DNA of 64,000 nt, taken from assembly GCF_029867415.1 (NCBI RefSeq), contig NC_081180.1, forward strand, positions 141,918,731-141,982,730, given 5' to 3'. The stretch's first letter is position 1. Each line of letters starts with the position of its first letter. Positions 48,061 to 57,830 of the stretch are shown piece by piece. Source of the stretch: Vicia villosa. Lineage: Eukaryota; Streptophyta; Magnoliopsida; Fabales; Fabaceae. The position numbers and the translations under genes are program-made. A model generated the notes under the pieces. That model was not told the DNA's origin. It did not search any database and worked only from the letters and a program-made list of their open reading frames with translations.

Positions 48061-48110
48061 CTCCCCCTGAGATTAACAATCTCCCCCTGAGATAAATAAT
48101 CTCCCCCTGA
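48061..48110 (-). repeat. Three extra polypurine-like tracts, 20-bp spacing
   Basis: CTCCCCCTGA begins at exactly 48061, 48081 and 48101, giving TCAGGGGGAG on the coding strand. A further copy resembling the main tract (CTCCCCCTTTTTGTCAT) is at 49103. Repeated tracts are known from SIRE-type elements. Confidence 0.9.
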
Positions 48111-48189
48111 AATAAATACTCGAAGAACTTTAATAAAAGACTTCCCTGATTATTTCGGTAGAGACGATCATATAAGCTTCTGTCTTTAG

Positions 48190-48535
48190 AGAATTCATAG
48201 CTTCTGACTTCTGCTTCCATAGGACAGCTTCAGAACTAGAATTTCCTTAGATCCCTAGAACAGTCACAGCTTCTGATTCCTGCTTCCATCTAGGACAGCT
48301 TCAGAACTTGAATTTCTTTGATCTTCTGAACATTCACAGCTTCTGATTTCTGCTTCCATTCAGGACAGCTTCAGAACTTGAATTTCTTTGATCTTCTGAA
48401 CATTCACAGCTTCTGATTTCTGCTTCCATTTAGGACAGCTTCAGAACTTGAGTTTTCTGGATCTTTAGAACATTCGCAGCTTCTGATTTCTGCTTCCCTC
48501 GGATAGCTTCAGAGCTTTGAATTTCTACCAACATC
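48190..48535. repeat. 70-bp tandem repeats in the copia spacer
   Basis: AGGACAGCTTCAGAACTTG recurs at about 48221, 48291, 48361 and 48431, giving over four copies of a 70-bp unit rich in CTTCTGA. Confidence 0.9.
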
Positions 48536-48938
48536 ACTTCATGCTAGATTTGTATCAGAACATTGTTGAATGTACCAGAGCATCATCAGAGCATCTCTAC
48601 ATCCTGAAATGTTACAGAACAAAAAACTAAACGACAAAAGTCAGCATGAACGAGTTAGAACATAAAATATATGTTTGAACACATTATATGTATCAGAGCC
48701 ATATCATTATATGTATCAGAGCAAACAATATATCAGAGCAAATAGAATTTTGTCAAATCAAATAGACAAATATGGATCAAATTCTATTATCAGTGCTTCT
48801 GATTCATTCTTCTTTCTTGCTTCTGATTTCTGAAGCTTGACAGCACTCAGCTTGCTTCAGTTTCCATGGTTTTGCTTCTTGTGTTTGCTTTGAAGATTTT
48901 CTTCACTTCTTTATACCTGCAAAACACTTAAACCATAT

Positions 48939-49098
48939 AGAACTTGCAGTTCTTGTTAGTAAATGTGTGGGAGCTTTACCCAGCAACTGATAGATTTAAT
49001 CAAATCATTTATCATTTAGAACTTTGCAGTTCTTGTTAGTAAATGTGTGGGAGCTTTACCCAGCAACTGATAGATTTAATCAAATCATTTATCATTTA
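48939..49098. repeat. 80-bp tandem duplication in the copia spacer
   Basis: GCAGTTCTTGTTAGTAAATG and following sequence occur at 48946 and 49026, nearly identical over 80 bases. Confidence 0.9.
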
Positions 49099-49340
49099 TC
49101 TTCTCCCCCTTTTTGTCATAACATCAAAAAGAATATTTCAAAAGATTCAGATGTATAAAACGACAAATAAAATCACTGGAATGTAAATACAAAGAAAGTT
49201 TTTCATTGATAATTAAAAAGGATTACAAGAAGATGTTTAACAAGCAGATGCAACAAGGAAAATAAAACTACTAAGACCAAATCCTAAGACCCTAGCTAAG
49301 ACAACGTCTGTGCCAGCATGCCATGAAGGAGTGAAACGCC

Positions 49341-49736
49341 TCATTGACTGCTTCTTGGGCTTCCAGGCGAGGGATCAGGGAGACTTGGTCCTGATGCAGA
49401 TCTTCCATCATCTTTACCAGAGACAACATTCTCAGCGGGTGAAGATGAAGAGATTTCTTCGGAATGGATTAAGGGAGAGGAAAGGTTAGATGAAGAGGAA
49501 GCTGAGTCTTGAAGGTCGAAAGATGAGGAAGAAGATGGAGATGATGGAGGGCTTTCACCAGGGGGATGAAACACACGTCTAGAATAGTTTCCAGACAACA
49601 TTGCTTCGAATGGATTCACCTTGAGAGGATCATAGGTGATTTTGATCTTTTTGGGTTTGGAAGGTGATGTTTCAACAGCTTTTCTTTTGTTGTTTTGATC
49701 ATTTTCATGATTTCCTGGGCTTGATGAAGAGTTCAT
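49341..49736 (-). CDS. Extra ORF of the copia element, 131 codons
   Basis: Intact frame on the coding strand, downstream of pol. MNSSSSPGNHEND, then a basic stretch NKRKAVETSPSKPKKIKI resembling a bipartite nuclear localisation signal, then TYDPLKVNPFEAMLSGNYS and a Ser/Pro/Glu-rich C-terminus (likely disordered). SIRE-type elements often carry an env-like or accessory ORF here, but this one has no signal peptide or membrane segment, so I do not call it env. Function unknown. Confidence 0.6.
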   Translation of the reverse strand: MNSSSSPGNHENDQNNKRKAVETSPSKPKKIKITYDPLKVNPFEAMLSGNYSRRVFHPPGESPPSSPSSSSSFDLQDSASSSSNLSSPLIHSEEISSSSPAENVVSGKDDGRSASGPSLPDPSPGSPRSSQ

Positions 49737-50184
49737 GATGGATTTGCAGAAAATGAACAGGTAGGGTTTGATATGAATGCAAAAAGATAGAGTGAATAGA
49801 GAAAATATGAGAGGGAAGGAGAAGTGTTTGAAGAGTATTTAAAAAGAAATAAAATGAAACGAATGATGACTAGCATTTAATGTTACGTGACGTGAGGAGA
49901 GATAATAAAGACAAATGAGGTGACTAGCACAGTTACCTATGGTCGGCGTCCCTTCAACTGCACGCACGTTTATCCATGAATAGTAACGACAGGTTTACCA
50001 TCCCGAGATAAAAACGTAACAGCTGTTTTGCTTTAAAAGAGGTTCTGAATCAACTTAGACAATGAAACGTTAGTAATAACCTAAACATAATTTCTAAAAG
50101 ATTTCAATCAGAACTTCTGATATATAAAAAAAATAATCCATTTTCATTTTAGAAGATACTCATACATAAGAACTTCTCATCTTC

Positions 50185-52062
50185 TCATTCTGGGCATAAA
50201 TCCATACTGATGTTCTTCAGAATGAACTTAAACCTATCTTCAGCCAGGGGTTTTGTAAAGATATCAGCCCATTGATGGTCTGTATCAACAAAGTTTAAGG
50301 ATATAACACCCTTCTGAACATAGTCCCTTATGAAATGATGTTTAATCTCAATATGTTTAGCTTTTGAATGAAGAATAGGATTCTTAGATAAACATATAGC
50401 AGAAGTATTATCACAGAATATAGGAATGTTACTCTCAAATATCTGATAATCTTCTAACTGACTCTTCATCCAGAGCATCTGTGTACTACAACCAGCAGCA
50501 GCGACATATTCTGCTTCTGTTGTTGATAGAGCAATAGTTGCTTGCTTCTTGCTATACCAAGAGATCAAATGACTTCCAAGAAATTGGCAACTTCCTGAAG
50601 TACTTTTTCTTTCAATTCTGTCTCCAGCATAGTCAGCATCGCAGAATCCTACTAAGTTGTATTCTTTAGATTTTCTGTAAACTAAGCCAACATTAGTAGT
50701 ACCTTTCAGATACCTTAGAATTCTCTTAACAGCAGTTAAATGAGATTCTCTAGGATCTGATTGGAATCTAGCACACAAACAAACACTGAACAGAATGTCA
50801 GGTCTAGAAGCAGTCAAATATAGAAGAGATCCAATCATACCTCTGTATAACTTCTGATCTACCTTCTTACTTACCTCATCCTTACCTAGAATGCATGTTG
50901 GATGCATAGGAGTTTTGGCTTCTTTGCAGTCTAGAAGATTAAACTTCTTCAGAAGTTCCTTCACATACTTGGTTTGGTGAACATACGTTCCTTCTGATGT
51001 TTGATTTATTTGTATTCCAAGGAAATACTTGAGTTCTCCCATCATGCTCATTTCAAACTCAGCCTGCATAGACTCAGCAAACTCCTTTCCAAGTGTAGCA
51101 TTAGATGTTCCAAAAATAATATCATCTACATATATTTGACAAATTAAAATATCCTTTTTAAAGGTTTTACAAAAGAGAGTAGTGTCCACTTTTCCTCTAG
51201 TGAAACCATTATCCAGAAGGAAAGAACTTAAGCGTTCATACCAAGCTCTGGGAGCCTGTTTCAACCCATACAATGATTTCTTAAGTTTAAAAACATGATT
51301 AGGAGACATAGAGTCTTCAAAACCAGGAGGTTGATGGACATAAACTTCTTCATCTATATAACCATTTAAGAAGGCACTCTTAACATCCATTTGATAGAGA
51401 GTGATGTTATGTTGAGTAGCAAATGAAATTAATAGACGAATAGATTCTAACCTGGCCACTGGTGCAAAGGTTTCTGTATAGTCAATCCCTTCTTGCTGAC
51501 TATAACCCTGAGCCACCAGTCTGGCTTTGTTCCTTACCACTTCACCTTTCTCACTGAGCTTGTTTCTGAAGACCCATTTTGTGCCGATTATATTGAATCC
51601 ATCTGGTCTAGGAACAAGATCCCAAACATCATTCCTTGTAAACTGATTCAGTTCTTCTTGCATAGCAATTATCCAGTCTGGATCTTCTAGAGCATGATCA
51701 ACAGAAGTTGGCTCGATCAAAGATACAAGACCTAATTGACAGTCTGCATTGTTCTTAAGGAATGCTCTTGTTCTGATTGGATCATCCTTCTTTCCAAGAA
51801 TGACATCTTCTGAATGACCAGAGATGAGTCTGGATGATCTTATGACAGATGGTTCTTCAGAAATACTTAGATCCTCCAGAGAAGCTGATACTTGATCTTC
51901 AGATTCTTTGCTTCTGAGAAGCTCTGCTTCTGATGCGTTGCTTCTTGGCTCAACAACTTCTGATATATCAATATCACAATCTGCAAAATTATCAAACTGC
52001 TTTGGTTTTTCAGAACCAAGCTTATCATCAAACCTGATATTGATTGATTCTTCTACAATCAA
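50185..52062 (-). CDS. Copia reverse transcriptase and RNase H
   Basis: 625 codons, intact. The N-terminus follows a stub of the integrase C-terminal region (KGYRVYNTETLIVEESI from 52100). Then a linker, RT with WIIAMQEELNQFTRNDVWDL, GTKWVFRNKL, QMDVKSAFLNGYI, KKSLYGLKQAPRAWY and catalytic YVDDIIFGTS. RNase H has CDADYAGDRIERKSTSGSCQ, ALSTTEAEYVAAAGCSTQML and KHIEIKHHFIRDYV. The end ADIFTKPLAEDRF is normal for copia. Same frame as gag, separated by stops in 52063-52215, where protease and the integrase core should be. The start may not be native; expression as a fusion is impossible as written. Confidence 0.93.
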   Translation of the reverse strand: MIVEESINIRFDDKLGSEKPKQFDNFADCDIDISEVVEPRSNASEAELLRSKESEDQVSASLEDLSISEEPSVIRSSRLISGHSEDVILGKKDDPIRTRAFLKNNADCQLGLVSLIEPTSVDHALEDPDWIIAMQEELNQFTRNDVWDLVPRPDGFNIIGTKWVFRNKLSEKGEVVRNKARLVAQGYSQQEGIDYTETFAPVARLESIRLLISFATQHNITLYQMDVKSAFLNGYIDEEVYVHQPPGFEDSMSPNHVFKLKKSLYGLKQAPRAWYERLSSFLLDNGFTRGKVDTTLFCKTFKKDILICQIYVDDIIFGTSNATLGKEFAESMQAEFEMSMMGELKYFLGIQINQTSEGTYVHQTKYVKELLKKFNLLDCKEAKTPMHPTCILGKDEVSKKVDQKLYRGMIGSLLYLTASRPDILFSVCLCARFQSDPRESHLTAVKRILRYLKGTTNVGLVYRKSKEYNLVGFCDADYAGDRIERKSTSGSCQFLGSHLISWYSKKQATIALSTTEAEYVAAAGCSTQMLWMKSQLEDYQIFESNIPIFCDNTSAICLSKNPILHSKAKHIEIKHHFIRDYVQKGVISLNFVDTDHQWADIFTKPLAEDRFKFILKNISMDLCPE

Positions 52063-52212
52063 TGTTTCAGTATTGTATACTCTGTAGCCTTTTGAGCGTT
52101 CAGAATAAACAAGAACGAAACATCAATGCTTTAGAGACAAACAAAACAGATGGTTCCAAGACTAATAAGCTTTCTTCTCTGATTTCTTACAAACATAGTT
52201 TCTTCAACAGAT

Positions 52213-54138
52213 TTAAGAACCAGAACTTGGAAGACAATCTTTCTTCCCTTCAAGTGTTGAGATCAACTTGAGTCCAGGAGACATGTCATGTTGACTTTTA
52301 TCTTCTTTGTCACCAAGAGAATCTGCAAAAGAAATAGTCTTTTTCTTTGGTACCCACATTTTCTTGGGTCCTTTCTTGTTAGTTCTCCTCAAGTTCTGAT
52401 TGAACTTAGGTTTAACATTGTAAGCAGAAGGAGGAACAGCATGATAATTCTTAATGTGAGTTTCATGATATTTCCTAGGTTGTGTCACATGCTTTTTGGT
52501 GTGTGTTATGTGAAAACTTTGAGCATGTGAAGTGTGCCTAATATCATGAGAGTGGCCATACTTGAACTGATCATACAATGGCTTGTATGTGAGTTTCATT
52601 TCATCAACAGGTTCAAGTTTGTATGGGGTTTCACCCTCAAAACCAATGCCAACTCTTTTGTTTCCAGACACAGCATATATCATAGAAGCTAGCTGACTTC
52701 TGCCAATACTTCTAGATAAGAACTTCCTGAAACTTAAATCATATTCTTTCAGAATATGGTTTAGACTAGGAGTGGATTTTTCTGAATCAGAAGGAGATCC
52801 AACATTATTGGATAATTTTAAAAGTTTTTCTTTTAATTCAGAATTTTCCAACTCAAGCTTCTTTGTTTCAAATTCAAATAGCTTTTTCAGCTTTTTGTAT
52901 TTGAGACTAATCTGAGACTTGAGTTCCAGAAGTTCAGTTAGACCGGAAACTAACTCATCTCTAGTAAGTTCAGAAAATACCTCTTCAGAATCTGATTCTG
53001 ATGTAGATTCTGATTCGTCATCTTCTGTCGCCATCAGCGCACAGTTGGCCTGCTCGTCTTCAGAGTCTGAATCATCTTCTGACTCATCCCAGGTTGCCAT
53101 AAGACCTTTCTTCTTATGAAACTTCTTCTTGGGATTTTCCTTCTGAAGATTTGGACATTCATTCTTGTAGTGTCCAGGCTCATTGCATTCATAGCACATG
53201 ACCTTCTTCTTGTCAAATCTCCTGTCATCAGAAGATTCTCCACGTTCAAATTTCTTTGAACTTCTGAAACCTCTGAACTTCCTTTGCTTGGTCTTCCAGA
53301 GTTGATTTAGCCTTCTGGAGATCAGGGACAGTTCATCTTCTTCTTCAGATTCTGATTCTTCAGGATCTTCTTCTCTAGCCTGAAAAGCGTTAGTGCATTT
53401 CTTGATATTGGATTTTAATGCAATAGACTTACCTTTCTTTTGAGGCTCATTTGCGTCCAGCTCTATTTCATGACTTCTCAAGGCACTGATGAGCTCTTCC
53501 AGAGAAACTTCATTCAGATTCTTTGCAATCTTGAATGCAGTCACCATAGGACCCCATCTTCTGGGTAAGCTTCTGATGATCTTCTTTACGTGATCAGCCT
53601 TGGTGTATCCCTTGTCAAGAACTCTCAATCCAGCAGTAAGAGTTTGAAATCTTGAAAACATCTTTTCAATGTCTTCATCATCCTCCATCTTGAAGGCTTC
53701 ATACTTCTGGATTAAAGCTAGAGCTTTAGTCTCCTTGACTTGAGCATTTCCTTCATGAGTCATTTTCAAGGACTCATATATGTCATAGGCCGTTTCCCTG
53801 TTAGATATCTTCTCATACTCAGCATGAGAGATAGCATTCAGCAAAACAGTTCTGCATTTATGATGATTCCTGAAAAGCTTCTTCTGATCATCATTCATTT
53901 CTTGCCTTGACAGCTTTACGCCACTGGCATTTACTGGATGTTTGTAACCATCCATCAGAAGATCCCATAGATCACCATCTAGACCAAGTAAGTAACTTTC
54001 CATTTTATCTTTCCAGTATTCAAAGTTTTCACCATCAAATACCGGCGGTCTAGTATAACCATTGTTACCGTTGTATTGCTCAGCAGAGCCAGATGTAGAT
54101 GCAGGTGTAGGTGTAGACTTTTCACTTTCATCAACCAT
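52213..54138 (-). CDS. Copia Gag
   Basis: 641 codons, intact, starting MVDESEKSTPTPASTSG 86 bases inside the primer-binding site. Gag-polypeptide (UBN2) domain about residues 30-240 (RPPVFDGENFEYWKDKMESY, KEETKAL-like VKETKALALIQKYEAF, MFSRFQTL, IIRSLPRRWGPMVTAFK). CCHC zinc knuckle at 315-328 (CYECNEPGHYKNEC). Acidic stretches at 258-270 and 350-390, and a leucine/lysine-rich likely coiled coil at about 395-455. The C-terminus GKKDCLPSSGS ends at TAA where a fused protease would normally continue. Packaging function is likely preserved. Confidence 0.93.
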   Translation of the reverse strand: MVDESEKSTPTPASTSGSAEQYNGNNGYTRPPVFDGENFEYWKDKMESYLLGLDGDLWDLLMDGYKHPVNASGVKLSRQEMNDDQKKLFRNHHKCRTVLLNAISHAEYEKISNRETAYDIYESLKMTHEGNAQVKETKALALIQKYEAFKMEDDEDIEKMFSRFQTLTAGLRVLDKGYTKADHVKKIIRSLPRRWGPMVTAFKIAKNLNEVSLEELISALRSHEIELDANEPQKKGKSIALKSNIKKCTNAFQAREEDPEESESEEEDELSLISRRLNQLWKTKQRKFRGFRSSKKFERGESSDDRRFDKKKVMCYECNEPGHYKNECPNLQKENPKKKFHKKKGLMATWDESEDDSDSEDEQANCALMATEDDESESTSESDSEEVFSELTRDELVSGLTELLELKSQISLKYKKLKKLFEFETKKLELENSELKEKLLKLSNNVGSPSDSEKSTPSLNHILKEYDLSFRKFLSRSIGRSQLASMIYAVSGNKRVGIGFEGETPYKLEPVDEMKLTYKPLYDQFKYGHSHDIRHTSHAQSFHITHTKKHVTQPRKYHETHIKNYHAVPPSAYNVKPKFNQNLRRTNKKGPKKMWVPKKKTISFADSLGDKEDKSQHDMSPGLKLISTLEGKKDCLPSSGS

Positions 54139-54210
54139 CTTTTACTGAAGCGTTTTTCTCTTCCTGAATCTTTTCTAAACACGGTTAAGTGCTTGCACCT
54201 TAGAACCGGC

Positions 54211-54223
54211 GCTCTGATGCCAA
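54211..54223 (-). promoter_or_regulatory. Copia primer-binding site
   Basis: The minus strand next to the 5' LTR reads TTGGCATCAGAGC, a tRNA-Met-type primer site with one change (C for T) from that of the Tekay element. Confidence 0.88.
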
Positions 54224-54224
54224 T

Positions 54225-55432
54225 TGAAGGATAGAAAAACACTTAGAAAGGGGGGGTTTGAATAAGTGTAGCTTTAAAAACTTGACAGATAAAAATAAAT
54301 TGCACAGATATTTTTATCCTGGTTCGTTGTTAACTAAACTACTCCAGTCCACCCCCGCAGAGATGATTTACCTCAACCGAGGATTTAATCCACTAATCGC
54401 ACGGATTACAATGGTTCTCCACTTAGTCAGCAACTAAGTCTTCCAGAGTCTACTGATCACACACTGATCACTCCAGGAACACTGCTTAAATACCCTCTAA
54501 GACTTTTCTAGAGTCTACTGATCCACACGATCACTCTAGTTACAATCTGCTTAGTTCACTCCTAAGACTTCCTAGAGTATTCTGATCCACACGATCACTC
54601 TAGTTCCTTACAACTTAATGTAATCAATTCTAAGAGTATTACAAATGCTTCTTAAAAGCGTTAATCACAAACTGTGATATTTCTCTTAACGTTTAAGCTT
54701 AATCTCACTAAAATATTACAACAGCAATGTAGTGAGCTTTGATGAAGATGAAGATTCTGAGCTTTGAATTTGAACAGCGTTTCAGCAAGTTAATATGCGT
54801 TTTTTATGTTCAGGATCGTTAACCTTGCTTCTCATCAGAACTTCATATTTATAGGCGTTGGAGAAGATGACCGTTGAATGCATTTAATGCTTTGCGTGTT
54901 CCGTACAGCATCGCATTTAATGTTATACGCTTTTGTCAACTACCTCGAGCCTTGTTCACGCTGTGTCTACTAACGTAGCCTTTAGTAGCTTTTAACGTTC
55001 CTTTTGTCAGTCAGCGTAGCCTGCCACTTGTACTTCCTTCTGATCTGATGTTTGTGAATACAACGTTTGAATATCATCAGAGTCAAACAGCTTGGTGCAT
55101 AGCATCTTCTGATCTTCTGACCTTGAAGTGCTTCTGAGCGTGATACCATCAGAACTTCAGTGCTTCTGTTCTCTTGTTCTTCTGATGCTTCCATAGACCC
55201 ATGTTCTGATTCTGCTTCGACCATCTTCTGATGTCTTGCCAGACCATGTTCTGATGTTGCATGCTGAACCCTTTGAGACAAAGCTTCTGAGCGCTGAATT
55301 ATGCGTACTCTTTATATATTTCCTGAAAGGGAAATTGCATTGGATTAGAGTACCATATTATCTTAAGCAAAATTCATATTATTGTTATCATCAAAACTAA
55401 GATAATTGATCAGAACAAATCTTGTTCTAACA
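54225..55432 (-). repeat. Copia 5' LTR
   Basis: 1208 bp, same length as the partner. TATAAATATG on the minus strand at 54844-54853 is the best promoter candidate; a second TATATAAAG lies near 55312-55320. Confidence 0.95.
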
Positions 55433-55437
55433 TCCTA

Positions 55438-56845
55438 CACCTCCGACCATACAACGCCTCAAAAGGTGCCATCCCAATACTAGAATGGTAATTGTTATTG
55501 TAGGTGAACTCAATCAACGGAAGATAAGTATCCCACGAACCTCGTTGCTCAAGAACACATGCTCTTAATAAATCCTCTAATGAGTGAATAATCCTCTCCG
55601 TCTGACCATCTGTCTGTGGATGATACGCCGTACTCAATCTCAACTTGGAACCCAACGCCTCTTGCAAACCCTTCCAGAAATCGGAAGTAAACCTCAGATC
55701 TCTATCCGACACAATACACAAAGGTACACCATGCAACTTCACGATCACCCTGACATATATCTCTGCTAACTTCGCAATCGGAAATGTGATGTTAATAGGT
55801 ATAAAGTGTGTCGACTTTGTAAGCCTATCAACAATCACCCAAATCGAATCAAATCCTCTCAAGGTATTAGGTAATCCTGTTACGAAGTCCATCGAAATAC
55901 TATCCCATTTCCATTCTGGAACTTCTAACGGTTGCACCAATCCTGCAGGCTTCTGATGTTCGATCTTCGACTTCTGACAAGTCAAACAAGCATACACAAA
56001 CTGTGCCACATCACGTTTCATACTAGGCCACCAAAACAAACCCTTCAAGTCCTAATACATATTTGTAGCTCCTGGATGAATACTCAAATTGCTTCTATGA
56101 CTCTCTTCAAGAATCACTTTCTTAATCTCTTCATTATCAGGAATGCAAATACGATCTCAGAATCTCAACACACCACGTGCATCTAACTTGAAATCACCAT
56201 TCTCAAGTCGATCGATTCCTACCATCAAATCCACCAACTTCACATCTAGCTTCTGAGCCTCTCTAATATTGTTAAGAAAGTCATTGTTAATCTTTAACAT
56301 TCCCAACATAACACTATGCGGTGTCACATCGTAAACCAAACTCAAGTCTCGGAATTGCTCGATCAACTTCAACTCTTTAACCATCATTGTCGACATATGC
56401 AAAGTCTTTCGGCTTAAAGCATCGACCACAACATTAGCTTTTCCAGGATGATAGTTCAAACCGAAATCATAATCCTTCAACAATTCAAGCCACCTTCGTT
56501 GCCTCATATTCAACTCTTTCTGGTCAAAAAGGTACTTCAAACTCTTATGATCGCTAAACACTTCGAATCTAGAACCATAAAGATAATGTCTCCAAATTTT
56601 TAACACAAAGACCACTGCAGCCAACTCAAGATCATGCGTAGGATAATTCTTTTCATGGGTCCTCAACTTCCTATACGCATAAGCAACCACTTTAACGTTT
56701 TGCATAAGCACACCACCCAACCCCATCAAGCAAGCATCACAGTACACAACAAAAGGCTCTCCTAAATGAGGCGAAGTCAAAACTGGAGCCGACGTCAACC
56801 TCTTCTTCAACTTATTGAAACTTTCTTCACATTGAACATACCACA
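55438..56845 (-). CDS. Second gypsy RNase H and integrase core
   Basis: Minus strand, one frame with two stops (TGA 56157-56159 and TAG 56052-56054). From 56846: end of RT ([18 protein letters not shown]), RNase H ([53 protein letters not shown]), then integrase ([65 protein letters not shown]). Closely similar to the Tekay copy at 10841-19525 but a different subfamily by its LTR. The RT is cut at 56845 by the Ogre-like insertion. Confidence 0.9.
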
Positions 56846-57529
56846 TGTCGCACGCTCGCGAAAATGAACAGAGTCGCCACCAATATATTTATCCCAAAGA
56901 GGGAAAGGAATATCAGAAAACCTAGAATAAGGATAAGAGAAGGTCTTGCGACCAGAGATAGGGTACGGGAGTCGGTTACGCGAGGGGAAGGTACTAGCAC
57001 CCCTCACGCCCATCGTACTCGATGGTATCCACCTATGTTTGTTCTATTCTAAGGGTGTATAAATCTAAAGCTTAATTACTAAGGGAATGCATGCAAATGA
57101 AAGAAAAGAAACACGGGGAAAATAAGGTTTATAAATAGTTGTGCTCGTTCAAGCCCCGCGACTTGATGCCTACGTATCCCTTTCGGGAATCAGAGCGCCG
57201 TAGTTCGGCTTTTTAGTTTTGTTTGTTTTTGTGTTTTTTAGTGGACGGCGTTACATTCGCACTCCGCTGCTCGACCTCTGGAGTCTTAAGCTGGGGATGG
57301 AGCGGAAATAACGTGTCCGATTAAAGAATGCCTCGGAGGCAAGGGAGAAAAGAGATTGGTTTGTGTCTTTTATGTGTGATTCCATGATGGACGAAAACCT
57401 ACTACAAGGCATCGCATCACTTCCTCACTTTGATTAACTCTGAGCCTTTATTAGATATTTTGAAGTGTTTTTTGATTGTGTGTCTTTTAAGGGAAATTAA
57501 TTTGTGACTTAGATCATACCAAAAAGAGT

Positions 57530-57830
57530 TTTGTTTTGCATATTTAGAGAAAGCACATCGAGGCCTACGCCACAATCGTTTCTCTAAATAACGGTTAAGA
57601 AATACATCGAGGTTTCACACCTCAATCATTTCTTCTCCGCTAAGTAAAGGAGATACAAAAAAGAGTTCTTTTGTGAATATTTAGAGAATGCACATCGAGG
57701 CCTACACCACGATCGTTTCTCTAAACAACGGTTAAGAAATACATCGAGGCTTCACACCTCAATCATTTCTTCTCCGCTAAGTAGGAAAGAACATACATCA
57801 AGGCCTACGCCTCAATCATTTCTCTCTTAC
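57530..57830. repeat. 137-bp tandem repeat in the Ogre-like LTR
   Basis: CACATCGAGGCCTAC at 57554 and 57691, with whole-unit similarity including TACATCGAGGTTTCACACC and the inverted TTTAGAGAA/TTCTCTAAA pair; a third partial copy starts near 57790. Confidence 0.9.

Larger units (their letters stand above)
46733..55437 (-). mobile_element. SIRE/Maximus-like Ty1/copia element lacking PR and IN core
   Basis: Element 46738-55432 (8695 bp), minus strand, duplications TCCTA at 46733-46737 and 55433-55437, inside the integrase frame of the second gypsy. Order: 5' LTR, primer site, gag, short stub of integrase C-terminus, RT, RNase H, extra ORF, repeat-rich spacer with several polypurine tracts, 3' LTR. 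Protease and the integrase catalytic core are absent. LTRs differ by about six substitutions in 1208 bases, so it inserted recently and must have been mobilised by proteins from another copy. Lineage from gag style, spacer length and repeated polypurine tracts. Confidence 0.93.

Noticed and set aside
52919..53119. Plus-strand Ser-rich ORF
   Set aside because: Antisense shadow of the acidic, Glu/Ser-rich part of copia Gag.
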